From Fasciola hepatica (taxonomy: Eukaryota; Platyhelminthes; Trematoda; Plagiorchiida; Fasciolidae): a stretch of DNA of 64,000 nt. The stretch is taken from NCBI GenBank assembly GCA_948099385.1, contig CANUEZ040000205.1, positions 558,001 through 622,000 of the forward strand, in the 5' to 3' direction. Numbering within the stretch: position 1 is the first letter of the stretch; each line of letters starts with the position of its first letter. Position numbers and translations under genes: made by a program. Below are positions 13,385 through 25,827 of this stretch, piece by piece. A model generated the notes under the pieces. It was not told the DNA's origin. It searched no databases and worked only from the letters and a program-made list of their open reading frames with translations.

Positions 13385-14546
13385 CTGCATAAAGTCAATA
13401 AGCTTATTCATGGTATCTTTCTGAAATAAGATGTTACCCTTGAGCAGTTGTAAACTCAATAATGAAACACGAATTTAAACCAAATACTCTCATCCTAAAC
13501 AAGCTTTTGAACGATGAACGTGACGAGCAGTGAAATTAGAGCAATGTTGCTTTCGTGTTGCTAACATTTGCGCGAAACCCAATATCCAACTAGCAATTGT
13601 TTATATTCAAGTACGGCTCCGTTTGGCAGTTCGCTTAGGCTTGCAATAATCCAGTAATCATCACATTATTTGGTCCCATTTGCAAGATAGTCTGGGTAAG
13701 AATGCAGTTTTCGTGAAATATAGAAATAGTAAAATAAATTGTAACAATGAATCTTGTTTGCAGGTGGAAGGCAAATGTAAGAAAGCGCACCTGGACTAAC
13801 AGTTTCCTATGGGTACTGTGAGCATGGTCACAATCGTGATAATGCTTTGAAACGGCTTTATTTGTGTTCATAAAATTATAACTGGAAGAAGTGACAACAT
13901 AAGTTTTCCAACTGCTCAATAGAACCAATTTATATTTTTGAACTTCATCCCCGTAATAGATGATTTTCACTCTGCTTTTTCCTAATCTAAGCATTTCTTA
14001 TAAGATTTTTCTTCCTTTTTGTCAGCGATAACCGTTGCAGTTTCGTTTGCCTAAATCGGTCTCTGTTACAGTAATCTCGTTTGGTGACGGGAAATTGTCA
14101 GAAAATGAGAATGCGAAAATTAAAACTGGTACGTAGTCGTTTGGTTTTCGAAATTCAACTCTATTTACCATGAATGACGAAAAGTGAAGGCTAGAGTAGA
14201 CCTGTTTGGAGTTCATTCAGTGGTTGACCAGGTTCTAATAGACACGGGGCCCATCGTATGCGTGCCTCGCAAACCCCTTGGATCATTTGCGGAGTATGTT
14301 TGTTCTTTCGATAAGAACATGTTTTCACCCTAAGCGTTTGCGTTTGAGGTTAGAAAATCGTTTCCATTTATTCTGTGCTCTTGGATTGTCCTTGTTTTAG
14401 TGTAACCAAACCATAACCAGCAAGCCGAGCTAGCTTTTGTTCTTTTATATCATAAAAGGCTTCACGCTACAAAAAAAGAACGAGGTTCAGTCAGTTCGCA
14501 GTTGAACGAGTTGTCCGACAGAGAAGTCATACAGATCCAGGTACAT

Positions 14547-14600
<54 letters not shown>

Positions 14601-15227
14601 TGCTACCTATTCGAACTGACCTGTAAACTCAGTATTGTGAGCAATTTTGAGCACATTCCTTCATTTGTTGCCATCATATGATAGAAAACATAGAACGTGA
14701 TTGCTCAGCTGACCAGTGAACAGTATATGAGCACTGTGTACACGTTTGTTCATCTAACTCACTTGTTCACAGTTAGAACAATTGCATATTGACCGATTGC
14801 TAACTGGCATCGGAACACGAATTTAACGATTGTCACACTGATCGGCCTCTTCCACGTGGACGATATATGAATGAATAAGAACTGAGAATGATCCATGTGA
14901 TTTTCCAGTCCTAATTCAGAATGGATAAATACAGACTGCTCATTGCTCACAACAGTCCATATAAAACCGATTAGTACTGAATTCAATTGAACATATCTCG
15001 AAACAAGCTACACAAAATGCCAATGTGTAAAATTCAAAAATTTGTTCCAACAGAACAAAGAAACAAAGTAACAAACGACCAAACAACAAAAGGATACTGA
15101 ATTTATCAATTTGCCCAACTGGTCGCATTTGTGCACAAATGATTCCACATTTGAAATATAATAGTGTAAAAGGGAGAATCAATTCGCTGTTTTCTCCTAT
15201 TATACACTCACACTCTCACAATCACTC
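13385..15227 (+). repeat. Duplication module R, copy A
   Basis: R recurs directly at 29497-31227, and part of it (13762-15027) recurs inverted at 21735-22854. An 85-bp stretch (13300-13384) separates it from module P; in copy B that place holds 1494 bp of other sequence. Positions 13878-13981 are missing from copy B. The left part, up to 13877, differs from copy B at about 16 places in 493 bp, whereas the part after 13982 is nearly identical, so the module is a mosaic of ages or conversion tracts. It contains a 50-bp (TA)n tract. Confidence 0.92.
14549..14598. repeat. (TA)n microsatellite in R copy A
   Basis: This is an uninterrupted alternating AT tract of about 50 bp. The same locus in the other R copies has different lengths (15525-15562, about 22023-22067, 30557-30598), so it is variable in length. 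Confidence 0.97.
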
Positions 15228-15522
15228 CCATCGTATGCGTGCCTCGCAAACCCCTTGGATCATTTGCGGAGTATGTTTGTTCTTTCGATAAGAACATGTT
15301 TTCACCCTAAGCGTTTGCGTTTGAGGTTAGAAAATCGTTTCCATTTATTCTGTGCTCTTGGATTGTCCTTGTTTTAGTGTAACCAAACCATAACCAGCAA
15401 GCCGAGCTAGCTTTTGTTCTTTTATATCATCAAAGGCTTCACGCTACAAAAAAGAACGAGGTTCAGTCAGTTCGCAGTTGAACGAGTTGTCCGACAGAGA
15501 AGTCATACAGATCCAGGTACAT

Positions 15523-15564
<42 letters not shown>

Positions 15565-15582
15565 GGCTACCTATTCGAACTG
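15228..15582 (+). repeat. Partial tandem duplication of 14251-14616
   Basis: Beginning at CCATCGTATGCG, the sequence repeats 14251 onward at an offset of 977, through a shorter (TA)n tract, and stops about 20 bp past that tract, after CTATTCGAACTG. The join on the left replaces the sequence found at 31228 in copy B. So copy A acquired this duplication, or a conversion event, at the end of R. Confidence 0.9.
15525..15562. repeat. (TA)n microsatellite in the R tandem duplicate
   Basis: This is an alternating AT tract of about 38 bp, homologous to the 14549-14598 tract but shorter. It lies about 20 bp from the right-hand breakpoint of the tandem duplicate. Confidence 0.96.
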
Positions 15583-16039
15583 CGCTGATAGTATCTCCGT
15601 AGTCCCCGTTCTAAATGTGGTTTGGTCCGACCAGAGTGAAAAGTTATCGAAGTTATCCAAGTCAGTTTATCAGTACCTCCTACCCTGCTGGAGAAACCTC
15701 AATGCATGTTTGTCTCATTACATCAACTTTATCCCCAAACCAAGACTTTTCCCGGTGGTCACTTCGGATAAAGCACACACTGAATTTGAACGACAGTGCT
15801 GAAACGATATGCAGGCAACAGTGATAACAGATAAACAGTGAATGATTCAGAGGTTTGAATTGCAGATTGAATCAGGACATTTTTCTATATTATGACCCTC
15901 CCCTAGTGCATTAGAACCATTTATTTGAGTACCTTAAGCTCTGAGCTAATATCGGTTATCTAATGTTGTCTTTGCACGTTCGATTCTCCTCTTATTTGAT
16001 GCTTCTGCCTAGCGTGAATAAGGGTGCACATTACAGTCA
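15583..16039. other. Unpaired segment outside the left palindrome arm
   Basis: These 457 bp have no partner on the right side of the palindrome, where the arm is followed at once by inverted R sequence. I see no gene or known repeat in it. Together with 15028-15582 it makes about 1 kb of left/right asymmetry. Confidence 0.75.
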
Positions 16040-18664
16040 AAAATTGCCGTATTTTGAAGACGTTGTTCAAAACGATATAAAATGAACTTCGTTTAATGAA
16101 TGCCATGTGATTTTGATCAATGGAAGCCTGCAGGGATTATATGAAAATGGGCAAGAACATTGTGCATCACACAGTCCGCAGAAGGTGCATAATCGAATGG
16201 CCTATTCGTCACTATTTCACACCAAACAGGCACTTCAAGCACTAAAGCTGGCCCACACCAGAACTCTGCCACGGATAACACTGCCTCTTCGAAAGTGAAC
16301 AAAAAACTTATTTAGCCCAATTAGAACAACCCCTGTTATTCGACCTCCATTACCGAATGCCCGAGTTCACAAGTGTCCAAACATAAATGGTACAAATGAA
16401 CTCAGACATTTTCGAACAATTTCGCCAACTATTTTCGAATTCGTCTTCTTGAGTGCGCTTCCAAACCACATTTACTTTTCTCTTGGTCTTCGTACATAGG
16501 GCCTTAAAGCACCGTTTTTTTGATCACAGCAGTCCGATGGATGTATGAAATTTGTTCATTGTGACAAACAAATCGGCGAAAAGTCAGTCAGTTGTGGCAG
16601 GAAACATAAACAGCCTAAATCGTGTGAAAGCATGTTACTTAACTGACAAGCAAATAAATACATGATAAATTACGAAATCTCAATGGCATACTGGTCGGGC
16701 ACGCAACAATAAGTATTCATGGGTCATCATTTATCAACTGAAAAACTGATAGTGTCTGACATGAGCGGTCATACTGACACAGAATAATGCAACCGTAAGG
16801 CAAACGTGTTTCATCTGTACCATTATTACCACCTAATCTGCTGAATGTGTGTACCATGTTGCGAAAAATTGTTTGGCTAAACTTTGTTGTGGTTAAAGTA
16901 TTTTTGAATGTGTGGACAGTGTTTCATTGGTAGAGTGGCACGCGTTTTTACCTGACCTTCGTTTAGATCTACCAAATAGGGTAAAAATTGAAGCAGGCAA
17001 AACAATTCTTTTATGTGGAGCTTATTACGTACATTCAACCTAACTGTTTGGTTATTGTATTGTTTTTTGCTCCGGATCACTGAGCTGTGTTACTAGGTGG
17101 CAAGGGTTTCCTCAGCAGTGAAGGTGATATCACGGATTCCCCGGTTGTAAAATCCTTTGACTAGTGTTGATATTTCCGCGAAATGACGCAAACCTCAGGG
17201 ACCAGAACTGCTCTATTACTCAAGGTATTATGTCGATGGGTGAGTTTTATGAAGTGATTTTTTAACGGGTGTTTATTACTACGTTCACCCTTTTTCACTC
17301 TGGAAAAATGATCCACGGATACCATGATTTTTGTTTCAATGAGGAGTTTTCAATTTGGGTAATCATATATTTCGCACTGATAACAGAGCCGAAGAGGGTG
17401 ACCACGGCCTGAGCAAGCAAATGCAAAAAGTTCATATATTGTATAATTCCAAGATACTGTCACTCGCCATATTTTCTTGTCGATGTGCTAGGATTATCTA
17501 CGGTCGGCAGACTTACTATGAAGTGCTCTACCCAAAGCCATGACAAATATCTAATTAGTCTTTAAATGATAGCGAATGATTGGTTACATCTTAAACATCT
17601 CTCTGTTGTTCACTTTAACTCAACACCATGCCCCAAGATTCGCAATTATCATTTTTTCCTTCCTGAGTCCTCATGCATTCGTCATCATCAATAATCCCTG
17701 AATTCCAATACTTCCACTAACAAACTGGAAAGAAATAGTGCTTGATACCATTTTTTCCATGATCGTAATTTCGGTATTTACCCTAAGTGTTATGCTGATC
17801 ATGTGTTTGCTAAGCATGTATCTTGGGTACAAAAAAAGTTCATTTCAAACGACCTAACCTAAGAGGGAATCCAGTTGAAGCAATAAGTAAAGCAAAAATT
17901 TAGGGAGAACCATAGGAGGTATTCCGGGCAGAGCTATGTATGATGTAAAATATAAATTACAATCGTGAGAGTGGAACTGAATGAACTGTTCAGAAAACAT
18001 TCAATTTACACCAAAACATACCCCATCAGAAAGTTTTGCTAGTGTGTTTGACACCGGAAACCACCGACTTTACAAACAACTTTTGAATATGTTCACGAAA
18101 TTCACGATAGACTTGAGCTATATCCTATGGGGTTCTGTAAAGAAATAGTTGAATATCTAGTTTTCATTTATTGATGAGCGATATATATTTTCACTTACTT
18201 TTGAACTCACTGTTATCTGAATTTCGGAAAAAATGATACATAATGTGGATTTACAACTAAAAATATGGAATACATTTTTTGCCAAAACTTGCTGGAGTTC
18301 TTTGGAACTACCCTCAAAATCAACCAAGACGGAAAGAAGATTCTTTGTGCGCATCAAACTGATTATTCGCTCAGCTGGATGTCGTTTATTAGCGCTCTCT
18401 TTCCCAAAACGTACTTGCAGTTTACGTCTGCGATTGAATAACAACTCAAGAAGAACTTTGTACGTAATTTCTGATTGCTACTACTCAGAAGCAAAGCAAC
18501 TCCGAGATAGAAGCAGTCTGAAACACTGAATAAAAGAATACGTTGAAAAGACATACAAAAATAGTGCCAATTCCAAAGTGTGCAGATTGTAGCTAAGCGA
18601 GCTGAGTAGGTTTCAATCTTGTTTGACGAACCTGACGTGAAAAAAACGTAATATTGAGAGACTG
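16040..18664 (+). repeat. Palindrome, left arm (2625 bp)
   Basis: The arm is the reverse complement of 19110-21734, base i pairing with base 37774 minus i throughout with no indel. I noticed one mismatch, T at 16546 against T at 21228. Both ends of the homology are sharp. Minus-strand frames of 95 codons (18157-18444) and 63 codons (18363-18554) are duplicated exactly in the right arm. They have no motif that I recognise, although the shorter one begins with a hydrophobic stretch. A hairpin or cruciform could form. Confidence 0.95.
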
Positions 18665-19109
18665 CAAGCGATACGACAAACCAAGGAGACTTTCACAATA
18701 AAAAGGGATTTTACTTTAGTCCCCGTGGAGGCTGCCATGTCCTATGTGATACATTGATTCTCTCCGCCTACGATCTGGTGGCTAAGTGAGAGGAATGTGA
18801 TGTAGTTTCCCAGGGAAAAGTCTTGTTGCGAAGTGAAAAATTGGTTTGCGTACAGGGGTTTGAAATAGTACCATGTAAAATTAGCCTACGAGTATTTCAC
18901 ACCACCACGAACTCGACGACTCTAGTTGTCGTCAACCGAGACAAACGTGAAAGGCAGGGGTCGGAAAATAGTGAGGAATTAAGTATGAGAGATAGTAAAT
19001 ATGATGAACGAAAAAAACCCAGATATTGCGGCCTCACGAGTTCAGAACAACTTTTAAAACACGCAGAAGAATGGCTAAAAATAGGGAGAAGTAAGTCAAA
19101 ACAAAGTAC
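18665..19109. other. Palindrome spacer (445 bp)
   Basis: This unique sequence separates the two palindrome arms. A plus-strand frame of 112 codons starts at 18823 and runs into the right arm, ending at 19161. It is rich in Lys, Arg, Ser and Glu in its second half. I recognise no family and see no clear splice sites, so I do not call it a gene. Confidence 0.85.
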
Positions 19110-21734
19110 CAGTCTCTCAATATTACGTTTTTTTCACGTCAGGTTCGTCAAACAAGATTGAAACCTACTCAGCTCGCTTAGCTACAATCTGCACACTTTG
19201 GAATTGGCACTATTTTTGTATGTCTTTTCAACGTATTCTTTTATTCAGTGTTTCAGACTGCTTCTATCTCGGAGTTGCTTTGCTTCTGAGTAGTAGCAAT
19301 CAGAAATTACGTACAAAGTTCTTCTTGAGTTGTTATTCAATCGCAGACGTAAACTGCAAGTACGTTTTGGGAAAGAGAGCGCTAATAAACGACATCCAGC
19401 TGAGCGAATAATCAGTTTGATGCGCACAAAGAATCTTCTTTCCGTCTTGGTTGATTTTGAGGGTAGTTCCAAAGAACTCCAGCAAGTTTTGGCAAAAAAT
19501 GTATTCCATATTTTTAGTTGTAAATCCACATTATGTATCATTTTTTCCGAAATTCAGATAACAGTGAGTTCAAAAGTAAGTGAAAATATATATCGCTCAT
19601 CAATAAATGAAAACTAGATATTCAACTATTTCTTTACAGAACCCCATAGGATATAGCTCAAGTCTATCGTGAATTTCGTGAACATATTCAAAAGTTGTTT
19701 GTAAAGTCGGTGGTTTCCGGTGTCAAACACACTAGCAAAACTTTCTGATGGGGTATGTTTTGGTGTAAATTGAATGTTTTCTGAACAGTTCATTCAGTTC
19801 CACTCTCACGATTGTAATTTATATTTTACATCATACATAGCTCTGCCCGGAATACCTCCTATGGTTCTCCCTAAATTTTTGCTTTACTTATTGCTTCAAC
19901 TGGATTCCCTCTTAGGTTAGGTCGTTTGAAATGAACTTTTTTTGTACCCAAGATACATGCTTAGCAAACACATGATCAGCATAACACTTAGGGTAAATAC
20001 CGAAATTACGATCATGGAAAAAATGGTATCAAGCACTATTTCTTTCCAGTTTGTTAGTGGAAGTATTGGAATTCAGGGATTATTGATGATGACGAATGCA
20101 TGAGGACTCAGGAAGGAAAAAATGATAATTGCGAATCTTGGGGCATGGTGTTGAGTTAAAGTGAACAACAGAGAGATGTTTAAGATGTAACCAATCATTC
20201 GCTATCATTTAAAGACTAATTAGATATTTGTCATGGCTTTGGGTAGAGCACTTCATAGTAAGTCTGCCGACCGTAGATAATCCTAGCACATCGACAAGAA
20301 AATATGGCGAGTGACAGTATCTTGGAATTATACAATATATGAACTTTTTGCATTTGCTTGCTCAGGCCGTGGTCACCCTCTTCGGCTCTGTTATCAGTGC
20401 GAAATATATGATTACCCAAATTGAAAACTCCTCATTGAAACAAAAATCATGGTATCCGTGGATCATTTTTCCAGAGTGAAAAAGGGTGAACGTAGTAATA
20501 AACACCCGTTAAAAAATCACTTCATAAAACTCACCCATCGACATAATACCTTGAGTAATAGAGCAGTTCTGGTCCCTGAGGTTTGCGTCATTTCGCGGAA
20601 ATATCAACACTAGTCAAAGGATTTTACAACCGGGGAATCCGTGATATCACCTTCACTGCTGAGGAAACCCTTGCCACCTAGTAACACAGCTCAGTGATCC
20701 GGAGCAAAAAACAATACAATAACCAAACAGTTAGGTTGAATGTACGTAATAAGCTCCACATAAAAGAATTGTTTTGCCTGCTTCAATTTTTACCCTATTT
20801 GGTAGATCTAAACGAAGGTCAGGTAAAAACGCGTGCCACTCTACCAATGAAACACTGTCCACACATTCAAAAATACTTTAACCACAACAAAGTTTAGCCA
20901 AACAATTTTTCGCAACATGGTACACACATTCAGCAGATTAGGTGGTAATAATGGTACAGATGAAACACGTTTGCCTTACGGTTGCATTATTCTGTGTCAG
21001 TATGACCGCTCATGTCAGACACTATCAGTTTTTCAGTTGATAAATGATGACCCATGAATACTTATTGTTGCGTGCCCGACCAGTATGCCATTGAGATTTC
21101 GTAATTTATCATGTATTTATTTGCTTGTCAGTTAAGTAACATGCTTTCACACGATTTAGGCTGTTTATGTTTCCTGCCACAACTGACTGACTTTTCGCCG
21201 ATTTGTTTGTCACAATGAACAAATTTCTTACATCCATCGGACTGCTGTGATCAAAAAAACGGTGCTTTAAGGCCCTATGTACGAAGACCAAGAGAAAAGT
21301 AAATGTGGTTTGGAAGCGCACTCAAGAAGACGAATTCGAAAATAGTTGGCGAAATTGTTCGAAAATGTCTGAGTTCATTTGTACCATTTATGTTTGGACA
21401 CTTGTGAACTCGGGCATTCGGTAATGGAGGTCGAATAACAGGGGTTGTTCTAATTGGGCTAAATAAGTTTTTTGTTCACTTTCGAAGAGGCAGTGTTATC
21501 CGTGGCAGAGTTCTGGTGTGGGCCAGCTTTAGTGCTTGAAGTGCCTGTTTGGTGTGAAATAGTGACGAATAGGCCATTCGATTATGCACCTTCTGCGGAC
21601 TGTGTGATGCACAATGTTCTTGCCCATTTTCATATAATCCCTGCAGGCTTCCATTGATCAAAATCACATGGCATTCATTAAACGAAGTTCATTTTATATC
21701 GTTTTGAACAACGTCTTCAAAATACGGCAATTTT
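19110..21734 (-). repeat. Palindrome, right arm (2625 bp)
   Basis: This is the inverted copy of 16040-18664. The outer boundary falls in an AATTTT stretch, also present in the R module that follows in inverted orientation, which suggests a microhomology junction. The plus-strand frames 19220-19411 and 19330-19617 are exact counterparts of minus-strand frames in the left arm. The near identity points to recent formation, arm-to-arm gene conversion or an assembly artefact. Confidence 0.95.
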
Positions 21735-22021
21735 GCACATTGGCATTTTGTGAAGCTTGTTTCGAGATATGTTCAATTGAAATCAGTACTAATCGGTTTT
21801 ATATGGACTGATGTCATCAATAAGCAGTCTGTATTTATCCATTCTGAATTAGGACCAGAAAATCACATGGATCATTCTCAGTTCTTATTCATTCATATAT
21901 CGTCCACGTGGAAGAGGCCGATCAGTGTGACAATCGTTAAATTCGTGTTCCGATGCCATATACTGTTTAATGGTCAGCTGAGCAATCACGTTCTATGTTT
22001 TCTAGCATATGATGGCAACAA

Positions 22022-22069
<48 letters not shown>

Positions 22070-22854
22070 ATGTACCTGGATCTGTATGACTTCTCTGTCG
22101 GACAACTCGTTCAACTGCGAACTGACTGAACCTCGTTCTTTTTTTGTAGCGTGAAGCCTTTTATGATATAAAAGAACAAAAGCTAGCTCGGCTTGCTGGT
22201 TATGGTTTGGTTACACTAAAACAAGGACAATCCAAGAGCACAGAATAAATGGAAACGATTTTCTAACCTCAAACGCAAACGCTTAGGGTGAAAACATGTT
22301 CTTATCGAAAGAACAAACATACTCCGCAAATGATCCAAGGGGTTTGCGAGGCACGCATACGATGGGCCCCGTGTCTATTAGAACCTGGTCAACCACTGAA
22401 TGAACTCCAAACAGGTCTACTCTAGCCTTCACTTTTCGTCATTCATGGTAAATAGAGTTGAATTTCGAAAACCAAACGACTACGTACCAGTTTTAATTTT
22501 CGCATTCTCATTTTCTGACAATTTCCCGTCACCAAACGAGATTACTGTAACAGAGACCGATTTAGGCAAACGAAACTGCAACGGTTATCGCTAACAAAAA
22601 GGAAGAAAAATCTTATAAGAAATGCTAAGATTAGGAAAAAGCAGAGTGAAAATCATCTATTACGGGGATGAAGTTCAAAAATATAAATTGGTTCTATTGA
22701 GCAGTTGGAAAACTTATGTTGTCACTTCTTCCAGTTATAATTTTATGAACACAAATAAAGCCGTTTCAAAGCATTATCACGATTGGGACCATGCTCACAG
22801 TACCCATAGGAAACTGTTAGTCCAGGTGCGCTTTCTTACATTTGCCTTCCACCT
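21735..22854 (-). repeat. Inverted partial copy of module R (13762-15027)
   Basis: The block is the reverse complement of the R sequence. Base pairs sum to 36763 at its inner end and 36616 at its outer end, so it has internal deletions relative to copy A. One removes most of the region corresponding to 14720-14800, and another lies next to the (TA)n tract. Homology ends within a short CCTTCCA tandem run at about 22845-22862. It lies directly outside the right palindrome arm, so the whole right side is an inverted, shortened image of 13762-18664. Confidence 0.9.
22023..22067. repeat. (TA)n microsatellite in inverted R copy
   Basis: An alternating TA tract with one interruption near its left end. 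It is homologous to the tract at 14549-14598 and lies at the edge of an internal deletion of this R copy. Confidence 0.93.
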
Positions 22855-24643
22855 TCCACCTTCCATCTTCATAACGATTCGCTCGTGAACAGTAATAAAG
22901 AATGAATATATATATATGACTGGAAAAAAAAATATTTTTCTGTGTACGAATCGCTTAGGTTAGTATTATTTAGCACTGTACAAACAAAATTGTTGTTTCA
23001 AAATTCAAGCAAATACGGCTTTGACTTGTGGCTGAATGATCGAAGAACCACGACCAAGAAATTGATGTTTACGTCTTACGGCAACGTGGAATACAAAAAG
23101 TCAAGAAAAGAATGTATACCAAAGATAAGGTTACCTACAAGTAATTAGCAGATACGTATCTTCTATCTGGCTTCAGGTACCGACTTCAGAGCGAAATTTT
23201 GGGCATTTCACTGTGCTGAAGTAACATCAGTTATTGAATTCCCCGGCTATCTCGTTGAGAACGTCTCTCATACATCGACATTTGTCAATAATTAGTAAGT
23301 AAGATGTTCAGGGCCTGACTACAGTTCTATTTATCAGGGATCTGTTTTGCATAATGCCACTGACTGCACTTAATCGCACTGGAAACACCACAACCAAATT
23401 TAATTTTTGTCAAAATATGATTCGTCATGCTGCTCCAACTCTCAACTCACAACTGAAAACCATGAATGATAGGTACAGCTGGTTAATTCTTGTTGGGAAT
23501 CAGTAGCAATGCACATCCACCAAATCCCCACGGGGACTCGAACCGGAGATGAATGATTGTGGGGTCCTAATATTGTGATACTCTTGCATATCGTTCAGTA
23601 TTCTCGATTTGGCACGTGAATCAGCAAATCTCACAAATAGTGGTACATGAAACAAACAGTGGAAACACTGAGGATACTTTTTAGCCCATATGAGTCAGCA
23701 ATATTTATGCTTTTTTAAGACTGTTTTTAAAAGAGGCAACCCGTTTGAAACGACTGTTCTTGTCTTCGCCTACACAGCCTCCCCAAAAGCCAGCGGCTTT
23801 TGTTATTCTGGAAGGGCAATCGCGCTTGTTAAAAATGAATATTCCGCAGTACCTGAACCTGGATTTCTTGCCCAAATTCGTTAAGTTTAGTCTTACCGAA
23901 ATATTGCGCGAGAATGCAATTTCGGAATGGATTCATTACACTGAACCTAGTGTCTTTCTTTTTGACGAAGTACTTGTCACCACAGCCTAAATGGAACTGG
24001 TGGATAATATCTGAGGCTTCTCTATCAATACAACAGTCAGACTGCTCTCTGAAGCTTAATCTTGTAGTGGTCTGCACTATGTGTAATTGGGCTGCCAAAT
24101 ATTTTCTGCCCAGTGCACATCTTTAGTTGTGACCATAATTTTGAAATTGTAGTCACTGTTTGTGGGAACGAATAAAATGAGTTGTTGACTTTCGGCCGTG
24201 GATGCGGGCTCCATTTTGCAACGTGGTTCTCGATGAGCTTTTCCAGATAACCATTGACTGTAGGGAATTCCTCTTATGTGATCACAATTACAGGTCATCT
24301 AGCTGCATGGGTAAGTTTTCTGACACAACCAGGTTTTAAAAGCAACCGGGGTGAAACTGAAAACTGCTCACAACTTCAGTCGTATTTTGCTTCTCTATGA
24401 TTGGCTTCTTGTAATGTGCCATCCAAATGCTTTCCGAATAAATTTCAATAAAAAGAAAATCTAGAGTGGATTGTTTTCTCAGGGCCAAGATAAATTACGA
24501 TGTACAGAACCCCTAATATTTTGAACTGGAATAAACGGTCAACATTTGAAATCATTAGGATGTTCTAAATAAACCATTTGTGCAACGGAAACTAGCTCAT
24601 TCGACGGGCCAGCTTTTCTGATCATTCCCAGGAAAGTATCTCT
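22855..24643. other. Intervening sequence between inverted R and module Q copy B
   Basis: I find no second copy of this segment in the window, but its right part may belong to the duplication, because copy A is cut off by the window start. It contains a solitary Sm-alpha-like SINE relic at 23440-23560. Open frames up to 89 codons are present with no recognisable product. Confidence 0.7.
23440..23560 (-). repeat. Solitary Sm-alpha-like SINE relic with B box and dead hammerhead
   Basis: On the minus strand, 23544-23534 reads GGTTCGAGTCC, a perfect RNA polymerase III B box. Downstream of it comes a segment that aligns base for base with the satellite monomers: GTGCATTG, then a damaged CTGATGA box, a stem-loop with CCCAACAAG, and AGCTGTAC. 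The conserved catalytic boxes are mutated (CTACTGA and TAAC), so no ribozyme activity is expected. It lacks the 5-bp duplication that almost all satellite monomers carry. The order B box then hammerhead is that of the schistosome Sm-alpha retroposons, as I know the family. Confidence 0.65.
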
Positions 24644-25827
24644 TGGTGCAAAATCTAGGTGGATTCGTACCGACTCAAACCAAGTCTGGGTGTTGACCTT
24701 TTCCTTGAACTGAAAGCGGATATACACGGTAAACAGAAATATTACTTCCTATGAGAAATCAATAGGGAAATGCAGTGCAATTTCGCAACACAATGATATC
24801 CCGGAGGTAATATGCTGCCTTTCGAGGACATCGTTTAGTAGAAAGAGATTCACCATGCATTAACAACAGTCTATGAGTCTTCGCTGCACAAATATCGGGA
24901 TTATTTTTTAGCTTTAAAGAGGTTTCATAGACAGAGATATATGAGGTTTTTCCCGAATGAACCAAGAATATCGACTAAAAGTAGGGGAAAAGTGTGGTAA
25001 GCTGAAACATGTTCGCACAACATGGTCCACAGTTCCCAAACAATGAAAGTAGTCGTTGATGCGCATCCACTGATTACACCATAATATAAAAACCTGTGGC
25101 GATCGAAGTAATCCAATATTTAGCCACCAGATCAACGAAGCTGGTTTGCAGTGATCTGTTTATCTATAATGATAAATGACACATCGTGACAAACTATGGA
25201 AGCAGTGTGAAAGCCAGTTCGAATTCGCTGGTAAATTCAAATGACTCACAGACCTGACTCCGTCACAACCACTAGAGCTGGAGAAGCCTAAGTTCACCCT
25301 TTTTGTTGTGTGCAACAAGTAACAATTCAGCAGACGAGTAATTCGAATGTTTCCGCCGTTGGAAAATGAGAGGCATATGAAAGAACCACAGACCAAAAGG
25401 AAAACCACTTTCTCATAATCCGGAATAAAAAGGGGAAAGTAAATCCCAATAGGTTGACGTACATAGAAAAGGTGCGTCCGAAATAAAAGGACTGCTAAAT
25501 GAAAAGGATAAACAAATGCGATAAGAATTTGTGTATTCCCACAAGACCACCATCGGCAGCGTTCTTGTCGTGGCCTAGAATATTCTTCAGCTCTAAAACC
25601 TTACTGAAAGCAAATAAATGAAGTGTTTGAAATATTTTCTGAAATCCTTGTTGCATCATAAATAATGACCGGAAATGACAACGTGGTGCTCTTGTTGTGT
25701 GTGTGGTATTCTATTCGGTTATTTTTCAACGATGAAATCATACTTTTACTGAAATAGGAAATACGAAAAAGTGGCACTATATACATACTGTGGAGGAAAG
25801 GAACTAAACTAAATCTTATTCCATACC
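24644..25827 (+). repeat. Duplication module Q, copy B
   Basis: Direct copy of 1-1184. At 25827/25828 it is joined to module P without the 9940 bp that separate them in copy A. The join shows a 2-bp overlap (CC), as expected for end joining. Homology may extend left of 24644, which cannot be tested here. Confidence 0.93.

Noticed and set aside
1..15227. Q-P-R block as one large DNA transposon (Polinton- or Helitron-like)
   Set aside because: No polymerase, integrase, Rep/helicase or capsid-like frame and no terminal repeats are seen. Segmental duplication explains the pattern.
15228..15582. Long terminal repeat pair with 14251-14616
   Set aside because: The copies enclose no reverse transcriptase or primer-binding site, and the right end lies just past a microsatellite. 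It reads as a local tandem duplication.
18823..19161. Protein gene across the palindrome spacer
   Set aside because: The 112-codon frame crosses from unique spacer into the right arm, has no recognised domain and no splice or promoter context.
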